DNA of 20,204 bases from Reticulomyxa filosa (Eukaryota; Foraminifera; Reticulomyxidae). Position 1 is the stretch's first letter. The number at the start of each line of letters is the position of its first letter. Shown one piece after another: positions 1-12,900 of the stretch. The notes under the pieces are model-generated. The model was not told the DNA's origin, ran no database searches, and saw nothing but the letters and a program-made list of their open reading frames with translations. The stretch is from NCBI GenBank assembly GCA_000512085.1, contig ASPP01008045.1, positions 1 to 20,204 on the forward strand, in the 5' to 3' direction. The position numbers were made by a program, and so were the translations under genes.

Positions 1-3000
1 ATTTCGAATTCTCAGTTATCTGAAAGAGCAGTTGCAAGGCGTGAGTCCGGTGCCAGTTGCAGACATCGAACAAATTGCCGATCCCGAACATAGCGGAGAG
101 TTCGTTTGATAGCGTGCATGCAACGTTGAATCGCATTGCGAATAATCAGCGAGTGGATCTGACCATCCGAACGACAGCCTTGGAATTGTTGCTCATGCTT
201 TCAGTGACGAGGGGGACGCTAAGCACATTGCTGTCGGTGTTGTATATACTGTTGTTCCGCTTCGCGGCGGATCAGGCTTTGAACATGCGGTCGTCACTCG
301 TGCGTCTACGTAAAATGCGTCGCGAAATGCGCTTCAATCTGCCGTCGCAACGCAATCAAGTAATGAAAGTGAACGTGACGCCCGCCATTGGAAGTCTGCG
401 CAAATTGGCAATGGCCACCGACGATGGCTATCTGTATTGTCACAGCGAACGCGGAATTACCAAAATTGGAACGGGCTTGAACAACTCGAGTCCCGGCTTT
501 GTGGTCGGACAAATCCGCGAGTATCGCAGCAACGAAAAATCGAGTATTTGTGTGATCGGCGATAAGATCTTTTATCGCAGTGCCAATATCGCGCCGGCAA
601 GTTTGATCGTTTTGTCCACGGAAACTTTGACCGAAATCGGGCATGTGCTGCGCAATGGAAAAGGCACGTATATCACTGCGGATAACAGTCATGTGTGCTT
701 TGGACACAACGAGGTCGAGGAAGAGGAGGAGGAAGATAAAGATGATGAAAAAAAAGATGCGAAGCGAGGTGGACGCTTGGGCAAATTTCGATCTGGAGAG
801 GATGAAGATAAGAGTGAAGAAGATAAAAGTGAAGAGGATGATGATGAAGACGATGAAGACGATGAAGATGAAGATGATGAAGAAGATGATGATGATGATG
901 ATGAAGATGAAGATGATAATGGAGGAGAAGAAAAGGATGAAAAAGAGGAAAAAGAACATGCCGATGGGGACGATCATGAATCCATTCGAAGACGACTGCG
1001 TACAATCATGGAACAACTCATCGCTTGGGAAGAAAACGGAGACGAAGACGATGAAAATGAAATGGCCACACTCGAAAACGAATATGATCGTCTGATGGAT
1101 TTACTCCCTCCTGAAATGCAAGACGAAGCCATTGAAGAACAACGACGAAGACGCGAGGGCGGGGCGCAAGTCAATGCTGACAAGACCAACGAAAAAGAAG
1201 AAAAAAAAAATGATGGCATCCCTGCATTCAGTCCCATTTTCACCGATGGCAGATTCTTATTCGCTGTCGAAGCTAAGAAACCACGAATCGATCCAACCAA
1301 AATCGTTCGACCTCCTGGCGCTCTTGGGGATGACGAAGATGAGTCCAAAGCGAACGCGTCCGAATCCAACGCGTCGGTCGCTCCACAGGAGGAAAAGACA
1401 GACCCACTCGACCCTTCACAAAACGAAAACAAAGACGCTAAAGAAAAAGAGGAGGAAGAAAAGATTACCCGAGTTAATCTCACTGTTCATGCTTTTGACC
1501 CCGACGAAGAACTCGGCCATTGTCACTCGGTTATCTTGAAAAGACCGCCACCAAAAACCGAAGAGCATGTTTTAAACTTTGTCGTTCCGGGTATGTTGCT
1601 GCGCGTCATCTTTTATTAATTTGTTTAATTTGTGTGTTGATTGAACAACGAAGCATTTACTTTGTAATAATGATACGTGTATAATATAATAAATGTATGT
1701 GTGTTTAAATGGAAAAAGACGAAATAAGCGAAAAGCGAAAGAAAGCCAGTGGAAACGTAGTCAAAAAAAGCGTTCGAAATAAAGACAATACCTCGTGCAT
1801 TGATTTGGGATGTCCGAAACAATTGAACTTTAGTGGTTCCACTACAATGGAATGCTGGGTGCGATTTCCAGATGCCGAAGCGAGACAGGTTTTTTTTTTT
1901 TGAGGGATTCAGTAATATAAAAGATATACATATATTTATGACTAATTAAAAAAAAAAATTTTTTTTTGAATGAAAACAATCTCAGACCATTCAACATCTA
2001 TTCCATCATGGAGATGGCGATTACGCAACCTATTTGAATTTGCAAAAGAAACACATTTACTGCGGCTCGTCCACGCCCATGGGCACGATATCCGGCAATG
2101 CGACCACACAGGCGGACATGTCTCAATGGACACACATTGCGGCTACATTCGATGCAAACGACACAACCTGGCGCATCTACGTGAACGGTACACTGATTAC
2201 AGCGACTCCCTCTCCGGGCAATGTAGGATGTGCTCCTCAGGCCAATGGCAAGAACTGGACCATTGGCAGTATCCCGGACAATCCATTCTGCGGACAGATG
2301 TGTGATATCCGCATTTGGAGCTGCGCTTGCACCGAAGATCAGATCAAAAAAAACATGAAAGCACGCGTGGAAGACATTATTGCACAGCCACACTTGCAAG
2401 GATTTTGGCCTTGCAACGATGGCTTGGGACTCTTTGTTCGAGATTTGTCTGTGTATAACCATTATGGATTTGTCAAAGATTGCGAATGGAAGAATGAGCC
2501 AAGACCTTACCCTTTGCGAATCTCCACCGCGGAAGCCGAGTCTGTCCAAGACTTTAGTCCGCAAGTAACGGTGACAGCTACTTTTTATACCAACGGAGAG
2601 ACCTTGGTTATTGCATATCCCTCGGGCACGTTTTGGAATCGTAGCTATCAAGGAGTCGCGCAAAAGTTTTCATTGAATAATGGATGGTTGCAAGACGAGT
2701 TAGAATACGATGACTTTCAAAGTATTGAATCGGCCTGTTTCACGAGCGATGGTAAGAGCGTTTGGATGTTCACTTCAAGCTCAACAGCCTCTGCTGCCAC
2801 ATATCATACCATGGAACCTCCCACAAGTTTTGTATGAGAGCATTGCCAATAATGTTATATTTACATAGTTTTATAAACTTGTGAACATCTCGCCATCTCA
2901 CAAAAAGCAACAAATAAAACACTGCACATTTGGAACGCATAAATAGCAATCAGTCAATGGCGAGCAGATCGCATGCAAGACGTAATCGACGAAAGTCAGC

Positions 3001-6000
3001 AATTGACCTGTCAAAAGCTGTTGAAACGCTATGGTTTGGTGGGTGTGGATATAACGTCCACGGAGACGACCAAAGCAACTGCGGATGGCAATGACGACGA
3101 GATTCCAGACAGCCAAAAGAGCGTAAGTGTGGTGCCGACCAGAGGAGAAGCGTTGAGCGAGACAGTTTCAGCCACACTGACACTTTCGAATATAATTGTC
3201 AAACTTGATAACGATTGTGAGGCCCTTCGCACTGTTGACACGTCACAAAAAGTACCAATGTCATTATCTATTCCCTTTGGAGTCGATTTGAATACGCAAA
3301 CTTTTGAGTCGCTGCTAGACATTGCCGAGCGTCTAACGGATGAATTTTACAGCAAAGAGTGGACGGGTCCAAAAGAAGTGCTTCCGTCCGACGGAGAAAC
3401 CTCAGGCGATTATTCCCGAGAAAACTTGGAAGAGGTGCGTATGATCGCTCTGCTGACAATAATCCGAGTATTGCGCACGAACATTATCCATTTGGTAACA
3501 TGGAATGTGGATCCGACCTCGTGTGGATTCAACAAACACAAGACCAATGAATTTGGAATCACATTGAAAGACACGATGACCATTCGAGAACGCTACGTCA
3601 CTCTATTGAATCGTCTGGTGTTTGATCGTCCTGTTCGAGCAAAACCTAAGTTGCTGGAAGATGCTGTTCACACCGAAGTGGCCGAGTGCTTGAGTATCGG
3701 CTTGTCTGTGTTTTATATGGACCCGATTGATCGTGTCGGTATACTGTTTGATCACGTCGAAGGATGTCTCAATACTAGCTTGCCCAACCCATTGCGCTTG
3801 CTTTTAGCTAGTCGTTACTTTGATTGTTTGACGCAGCCACATAATTTGATCGGATTGGTACCAGCGTTGATTACCATTTACAAGAAAGGAAAAGATTCAT
3901 CCATGTATCCACGTTGTTTGTTATTGCATAGTGTGTTACAATTGATCATTCAAGATGCCAAGACTGCAATGGAGCATCATTTACGTACCCCAAATGCAAA
4001 TGCAAATACAAATGCAAATACAAATACAAATTCAAGTATAAATGTAGATGCCAGTGCAAGTTTTCTCGCAATCGATCGCAGCAAAGAAATTCATGCCATT
4101 GGAGAAAGCTCATTGCCAAAGCTGTCCACAAAGGATTTGAAAAACACATTGCGACAATTTTTAGCGCGCATGGAAATCTGCCTGTTCAACAACGAAATAG
4201 GAAAAAACGAAAAAGATACGTATACTAACTATGCCTTGCCTTACGCGTTTAAATTGATAGACAGTTGTTCCGAGTTGATTGAGTTTATAAACTCGAAGAA
4301 GTCCACATTGGAATTGCATGTTCAGGCTTCTCTGGTTAAAATTTTTGAAGAAAGGATTGGCGAGCTGTTGCCCCCAATCATTAACGTCATGTGGGGCATG
4401 ACCATCGACCCTAAATTGGCCAGTCAGATATTACCGCACATCCACCGCGTATTGATCGCATTGAACGTATTGATGAGTGACCTGCCAAACACTTTGGTGT
4501 CGGAAAGAGACTTTGTCTCCGGAAAGCACGAGCGCATTGTCGTAGACCGGTCGATGACAGCAGAAAGCACACACCCAGCGCAAAGAGGCACGACGGAGAA
4601 GACAGTATCAATTCCAGGAACGAAAATGTTGAAGTTGACAATTGATGCACAGACCTTTGACGCAAAAGCGCCCGGAGCATCGTTAACCTTGTATCGCCGT
4701 CCCAACCAACAAGACCCAATCGAAGGAGCGAACTTTGTCACTGCACCGAACAAGCCCATCTTCGTGAGCGGAGATACGCTTACAATTGTATACAACAGTG
4801 GTTATCAATCCAATGCCTGGGGATTTAAAGTGACAGTGTCTGGCACCACGGAAGAGGTACGTTATGAATTGCCATGGGTGTTGGATTTGGCCAAGAGCTG
4901 CGCTTTGCTGGCAAGCAAATGTGCAGGTGTGTATATCGCCGCGCCATCGATGATGGTGGAGACGGAATTGGATCGATCCACACTCGATTGGTTGGAAAAC
5001 GATTTATTATCTCAAGGTATTGAATACGACGAAAAACGAGATGCGAAAGAAAGAGAATCGCTTAGCTTCTTACCGCACCAACTCAGTCCCGTTCTGAAAA
5101 AGTACTGGGAGGATGGCGAAAAGCGCTTTGACGTGCGTGACAGCAGTGGCCAAGAGGCAACCGATTATCTGCAAGTGGCCCTCAAACTGGCACCTGTTTT
5201 ATCGCACATTCCCTTCCAACGCTTCCCCTTGCCCAGTTCCGAAGTGGAGGATCAAGTTCACAATGCCGTGGTCCACGTCTTTGCCGTGTTGATCAAACAC
5301 AATCTACTTGCCAAAACCGCCATGAAAATGCTAGGCGATGAAAATGTCGCTGTCGTCGCTACTGACGCCAGACCGAAACGACACGCATTCATTCCCGACA
5401 GCATTTTGCGTGTTTGGAAGACAGCTCAAAAACTGCGCGGATGGCTTGTTCAAAAGTTTCAGGCAGAATTGAGTGCGAAACAGGCTGAAGTGACACGTCG
5501 AATGCAACAAATGAAAGAAGAAAAAAAGACCGATGGCACAAAGGCACCAGCCACGCAGAGCGCGAACAAAGAATCAGGGCGCACCAAACAATCAAAAAAA
5601 GAAAAGAAGAAAAATAAAAAGAAAAAAAAAAAGGAAAGGCAAAGGACAAGAACAAGGACTGGAACAAAAGCAAGGAGACGAGGTCGAACAAAAAGAAGAG
5701 GGAAAAAAGAAACAAAAAAATAAGAAGAAAAAAGATAAAAAGAAGGAAAGCGACCAAAGTCGAGAGGACGCAAAAGCGCAATCGAAAAACAAAGAAAAAA
5801 AAGGGAGTGAAAAGAGCATGGAAGAAAAGATAATGCAAAAGAAAATGGAGGAAATGAAGAAAACCAGTGGAATGGCGGAGCACACCTCCAATGACAATCC
5901 CGAGAAAAAGTCGAAAAAGGAATTGAAAAAAGAAAGAAAAGAAGAAAAGCGTGCAATGCAATCAGCGGCAAGTGGTTCGCTTACTCAATTGAAGCACGAA

Positions 6001-6914
6001 CAACAATTGTTGGTCCAAAGTGAGGACCACGAGGAAAAAGTCGAACTTGCCACCGACGCAAACGACACCGCTGTGAGCGAAGAGAACGTCCTTGTGGACA
6101 AGGCCAAGTTGTACCATGATATTTGCGCGGAGATTGAGACTCGTTGCAAATTTTTGTTAAAAGTATTGGCAGTGCAACCCGAAGTATTGGAAGACTTGTC
6201 TATGTCTACGTTGATGAGGAATAAGTCTGCAGATGATTCTTCCCTTTCAGGTAATAATAACAACAACAGCAGTTCGGATAAAACTCAATCTGCCACTGCA
6301 GCTCTCATGGCGTGGCACAGTACCAAAGAGGGCGTGGAACTGCGATCTGCCAGCGCCGAACAAAGATACTCGATCGTGTGGAAATTGGTGCTAAAATTTA
6401 TGGACACAGATAAAATCGAAACGCAGAAACTGATCGCTCGTATCGAAACTGATCGTGTGCGTGCGCGCCTGCGCAGCTTTGGATTCCGAGTCCTGCGTGT
6501 GTTGATGGAGGAATGCGCGAGCAACTTTAGCATTGTGAAGAGAGAGCTGTTGCATTTTTTGATTCCCTCGCTGCAAGAGTCACATGCTTTTGCATTTGTC
6601 GGACAAGCACCGAGCATCTTTGCTGGACTGTCTCCGATCGGCTATGGACTAACGGACGACTTGTTGGATGCAACACACTACTTGTATTCGTTACTTATCC
6701 AGTACTTGAAAAATCCAATGAAATGCGGGTCGCACTTTATTCAGGCCACCTTGTATTCCTTTGCGTTGGACTCGAGTCGACGTGAGTTTGAATTGATGAA
6801 TCGCGTAGGGATCTTTGACGCACTCAAAATCCTGTTGGATCATGGCACGCAGGAAAGCAAGAAAGACGAAACCAATGAAAAGAAAGAAGAAAAAAAAACG
6901 AATCCGAAAATAAG

Positions 6915-6959
<45 letters not shown>

Positions 6960-9900
6960 AACAATACGTCCAAGAATGAAGAAGATAAGAATGCATTGGT
7001 GATCCAAGGAGGATACCAAACATCTGCATGGTCGTTATTGGAAATGCTAGCATCCATAACCATGTCCATTCGACAAGGCCAAGGTGTCCCTCATCACAAG
7101 AGCGACGAGCGGATGAACTCGTATTTGGAAAACATCCATTTGATGGTATTGGAACAGTTGGACAAGATCTCCCAAATCAATCCCGGACAACCTGGATCTT
7201 GGGTGCCGCAATTGCCGCCCGAATACGAAATCAAGTTTGCTAAGAAGAAAGAAAAGGAAGACGTGCTGATGTCGCGCAAAGTGGCGACGGTGTCGACATA
7301 CGGTATCGCAACGGCGGCAGCGACGGGATTGACCGAAGAAGCGGAAGACGAGGAAGAGGACACGGACGTGTTAGGAAATAGTAACAATGTAGTCGAGCAA
7401 ACCACGACATCGGAAGAATCGTTCCATGTGCGAGTGCTCAATTTGGTGGAGGAGTTGTGCGAAACGCAATCCAATATCACCGGCAAACAGGAAGAGGAGG
7501 AAGAGAAGAAAGAGGATTCCAAGAGTCTAGAAAAGCAATCTGGAGGCTATACCGCGTTGGATTTGTTTTCAAAAAAAAGAGGTTTGTCGGCTTTGCTGCG
7601 TTTGTTATGGAATGGCTCTCCGCGCACGAGAGTGGTGACTTTGCGCATTCTCAGACATGTGCTGGCTTCTCATAATGCGCCGCAATGGAAGCTATTGGAC
7701 GAATGTGACAATGCCAAGCGCAGTGGCAATGGCGACGACGAGATACAATCGATGTTCATTAGTCGATTGTTGCAAGACATTGGACGGGTATTATGTGCAC
7801 CAATATTTGCGTGCTATTTCGATGGAAAGCAAGACAGCTCGGCGGTAAGTAGCACGTATCAAAAGTTATGGGAGTATATGTCGAATATGAATCTGCCGTT
7901 ACTGTATTCCAGCGACTTTGTTTCAGTGTGTGCGGAAGAGATAATGTTGCTGCGTCATTTGTTACGAAAAGCAACAACGTCGTGGCAGTCGATAATTGGA
8001 TCGACGATTCAAAAGTCGCTCCACTATTTGGCAAAACAAAGCAAAAACTTGGACATTGGTGATGAATTGCTTCAATGCGTTGGGGCGCTGGGCCTGCTGG
8101 GTGGATACGTGGACAACATCCGTGTCGGCAGTCGAGTGTATTACGCCCCCGAAGACGTCATCGCTGTGGTTACGAGTCGTTCGGTCACGAAAAACCGACT
8201 CACTCTGATTCGAGAAGTGGAAGGATCTGTGATTGACAAGGCCGCCACTCAAGAAGTGGTAGCGTTAGGAGACGAGCCTTTCGATGTTACCAACTTCCCC
8301 AAGTCTATTCAATGGTCCAAAATAATGGAATACTTGGTGGGAGCATTGTCATGGAAGTCAGAGGCGGGCCAATTCGAGGTATTCAAAGACAAGATTGATG
8401 TGATGAATGTGCTGTGTCTCCGCATCCAAAGTCTGTGTGGCCAAGCTTTGAATGGCCTGCTATTGAATGGAGACCTGTTGCAACTATTTATGCAGTCGTT
8501 TGCGTCCAATGGCGTGAAAGTGCTAACCGACATTGCATTCACGCGCACGCATCATTCGTGCGAGGTGCCCACAAGCGTGCTGTGCGATCGCGGACACATT
8601 TTGACCAATGAGTCGTTGCGAAGAAGTCGCAAGTACGAAGCAGTAGAACTGAGCATCGAACACACCGCAGCATTGAACGTGCGAGTGAAAAAGCCCAACG
8701 TCGAGTTCTTGGCCGAATTCACATGTCTGGGCAAACACTTGGAACAGCATCATCAAGGTGTCACCGGCCTAAGCGAGTCGACCAAGGGCAGTGTCAAAGG
8801 CCTGTTGAGCTATATTCAGTTGAACGAAGAGCCCACCGTTGACAAATGTCGAAACAAGATTGTCATGATCGATACGTATGGCAAATTCAAAGCCCGTTTG
8901 CGAAAGGCCAAAGAGTTTGGTGCCATTGCCGTGATCTTGGCCTTGCACTCCAAGAAGGCATCGAGCGAAAACTTGCAAATCAAAGCCGAAATTGAAAAGA
9001 AGCCAAAGAAGTCCACCAAGCCTGCGAATGCTACCAACGTGGTGGAATTAGCAACGCAAAGCGCGATTATGGACTTGAATCCTACTCGCAATCGACAAAT
9101 ACGTACGGAAAGATCGCTTGTCGGAAGTGGGTTTGAAGTGAGAGACGATATCAGCAGTGCGATGATAGAGGACTCCACATTAACCACTACCGCCACTACC
9201 ACCACTCTAAAAAAAGACGACAAGGCCGAGCGCAACGAAGCCGATGATATCGAAGCCATCAAAAATCTGTTGATTGTGGCCGTGCCTCAAAGCGCCGCCA
9301 AAACTCTACGCTTACTGCTGGGCGTGAAACGAACAATCATCCCAGCATTTTGAATCGCCAAATGATGATCCAAGAACTGATCAAAACGCGAGGTCACAGC
9401 AAGCAATTGGCAAAGCGAGCACTCAAAAAAGACGGCAATACCACAATTGAGGCTGCCGATGCGTGGATCAAAGCCAACAAAGAGTGGCTACTCCAAACAA
9501 TTGAAATCGAGGAAGAAAAGCAGAAGGAACAAAAGATCCAAGAGGCCAAGCGCTCCAAAACCACGTCTGCGGATCAACTAAAAATGGTTTCGTTAGAAGA
9601 GCTAACCACGGACCAAAACCATGCTTCGAACCAATGGAACTTGGCCGAAAAGTGGAAAGATTTTGAAGATGCGACATTGCGCAACTTGGCCAGTGGATCT
9701 TCGACACAAGTATCAACCCAGGCCGGGGATCCTTGGGGAAACAGCTCTAGCACTTTGGACTTTTTCACTCGTGTTGACGAATACGACAATGTCGAGCCCA
9801 ATGCGGCATCCAAAGAGTGGTTCAATATAATGATTTATCAGCCCACGCATGACTTGCTCTACTATGTGCTGGCCACCGACCACGCTTTGTGTGTTCATGC

Positions 9901-12900
9901 CATTCGTCGTGCTTTGCTATCCCTGTTCATACAAGTGTCGCTGCACAACATTGTAACGCCCAAAGAATTTGAGCAAATCTTGCACATTTGCTTGTCCTTG
10001 CGTCCACATCCTGCCGCCGAGTTGGATGCCGTGAACTCGATGAAGCCGATGGATATTACTGGAAGATTGGTGCGATGTCTGCGTGATGAGCAAGCGAAGA
10101 GCGACGGAGATAGATTTTATTTGAATACGTTGATGAGCTGCGCGCAATCAATTTTGCGAAACTTGTGTACCAATCGTCAAGTGTTTCGTAAAAAAAAGGG
10201 CAAGAAAGGGACGGATGATCCAAGTACATCACAAGATGGAGATGATATGACCACAGTCAAACGCTTGATCGCACCTGTGCATGGTCGAACAAACCGTCAT
10301 GGAGGATACAACAGTCGTGAAGAAGAGGCTCGAGTGAAGGCTTTGCTGTATGAATGGCCAGGCACGGAAAAACTTAAACTCATTGTAGCAGGAGACCCGT
10401 CGCTGACCAATATGGGCACCACTTGTGTCTCCGTCTTCCAAGATCCAAACAAAAAGAAATTAATTGCCAAGTTCATTGTCACGCCCTTTGACTTTACACG
10501 ACACGTACAAGTGATTGAAGGCAACAAGTTCTATTACACAGTCACTTCCACCAGTTGGTACACCGGATGTCCTCCAGCCGAAGTTACGTTCACCGTTATG
10601 GATTTGAGCAGTGATTTTGGCATATCGGAGTCGGAAGTATTGGAAGGAACCATTTATAGCGCTTTGGTGTTTATCAATGCAATGCTGGTCGCAAGGGTCA
10701 TTAGTCTGGACATTGTCTTGCTGCAGCTCTTGCGCAGCTTGGAACATGCGATGGATCGCAAAGCCGCTCAAGCTATTGCTCGCATTGCCACGTGCATTGC
10801 CAATCAATGGCATTTTATCCCACGTTTGGATAACAAGCAATTGAGTGATAACGTAATTACCCTCATTGACCAATCCATTGACCATTTGGAAACTTCTCAT
10901 GAGGGATTGCGTCTCTGGACTTTGACGCAATGGAGCAGTGGGTCATTGCCGGGACCACATATCCAAACACTATTGGAATTGCTGCTAGCCGTGCGAAGTG
11001 TCATTCCAAAACAAAGCAAAGAAAAGAGCGAACATGAAGAAAAGGAAACCAAATCCGAAAACGATGAACAGAAAACAGGGGTCAAGAAAGTACCGGAAAA
11101 TGTGGTGAAAGCGTTTGCCAAGCATCGAGACGGTCCTTCGAAATGTACAATTATTACATTGATGTACGAAAAAGTAATGTCTTCCCGAACACTATCAACC
11201 AAGCCGGATCCTCATAATCGCTATTTCATTGACGACTTTGTCGCAAATGTAAGTGTGAGAGGCGGAAAATGGTATTTCGAATGCAAGTTCACCGGACAAT
11301 GCAATTACGCGTGTGTGGGCGTCATTGCTCGCAATTACCGCAAACGAAGCAACAATGGCATTAGCAACGACGACAGTGGAAACTCGTGGTGTGTCACTGG
11401 ACCAAAGACCACCTTTATGCACCGAAATCGTTCGATTCAGCCCATCCGCGGGGACTCAGGTGACTTTGCACGGCCTAATTGGGGCTCTGGAATCGTCATC
11501 GGAGTGAAGCTGAATTTGGACGACAAATTTATGGAATTCACATTCGACGGACTGCCTTCTGGAAATGTGTTTAGTGGCATTGAATGCGAAGAGGGTTTAT
11601 TCCCTTGCGTGTCCTTAAATCAAAACTCCCAATGTGTTATCAACATGGGCTTGGAAGAGTTTGCCTTCCCTCCCAACCCCAACGAAGGCTACGTGCCTTT
11701 TGAACATGCCGGTATCTTGTCGTCTTCGTGGTTGAATCGCTATCAATTGGCCAGCGACGTTACCATGTTTTTGACGAAACGAGCCACGCTCCCTGACAAC
11801 ATTGTGGACAGTGCATTAACTGGCGAGGCGTCATTGGAGTACTCGCATAAGATGAGATTTGAAGTGGTCAAATCCAATGCCATTCGTGGTGCCAACGCCG
11901 ATACCATTTTGCAAGATAACACGTTATCTGCTCGATCGACGAAACCGGAAAACACCAACATTACCTTTAAGGTGCCAGGTCATGAGACCGTGGAATTTTT
12001 GCTGCGAGGCGTCAATGTACGATGTCCGACCAGCGTCACCGCGTTCAAAATGTTTGTCTTTGTTGGCAACAACGATCCGGACTTTGATTCGTTTGAATGG
12101 TGCCGACATTGGGATCAGAAAGCCTTTGACAGCTTCGAGTCTCGAAAGCGTGCCACCAATGCGACATTGAGAAAACCGCACGAACCAGTTGGATTTATGG
12201 AGAACACTGGCAGCACTGGTTATATCAAGCTGACCCCTCCAGTCGCCGGCAAGTTTGTGACTCTAAAGTTTGTTGCTCGTGACAGAGGCGACTTTGGCAG
12301 TCTAAGCATTGAGTACATATCATTTGATTGCATACACGGATCGCATCCATTGGCAAGTTTGATTGGCGATCACGAAAGAGCTGTGAAACGACGTGCGGAA
12401 ATTATTCATGCTTTGAAAGGTACAATTCAAGCAAAATGCGGCAATTGGAGTCTGCCAATGGACGAAGCATTGACTGAAATGTCTCAAATGGTTGCCACAC
12501 GCTTGGGTGTGGAAGTTACCACTTTGGACGCGGTCATGTTGATTCCTAACAAAGATGACGTGAACCGATTCAAAAGATTGATCACTGTCGAAAGTGAGGA
12601 GTTGCAAGGAAGATTTGCTATCGTCAAGTATTTGAATAAATTGGTCACTCCTTTATTGCATTACATTGATGTTACATTATTTGCCGATGACGAAGAAAAT
12701 GGGACAGGCACCAGCTCGTTGACGTCATTTGCCACCTCGTTTTTATCCGCGCTGGCACGCAATCAAACCTCGCAAGGAAATCGGCAGTCGGGCAATTCCT
12801 CCACTTCCCCTCCTTCTGCAGAGGAAAGCAAGAGAGAATTGACCATGGAGTTGGTACCATCTTCATCTTTATCTTCCCAGATTTACACGTTGAAAGGTTG

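Noticed and set aside
306-1016. Long open frame of 236 codons on the - strand rich in Ile and Phe
   Set aside because: It is the antisense of the GAT/GAA acidic repeat, which lacks stops on both strands; the + strand is the ligase exon.
5389-5971. Two Phe/Leu-rich - strand frames that look like membrane proteins
   Set aside because: They are the reverse of the Lys-rich AAA/AAG tract, and hydrophobicity follows automatically from the T runs.
6691-7069. - strand frames with poly-Cys and poly-Leu runs
   Set aside because: These come from reading the (AAC)14 repeat in antisense (TTG/TGT), with no other coding support.
9324-9345. Apparent 22-nt intron GTGAAA...CCCAG, the same length as the 41-62 candidate
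   Set aside because: Removing it does not join the two coding frames in phase, so the matching length is probably chance.
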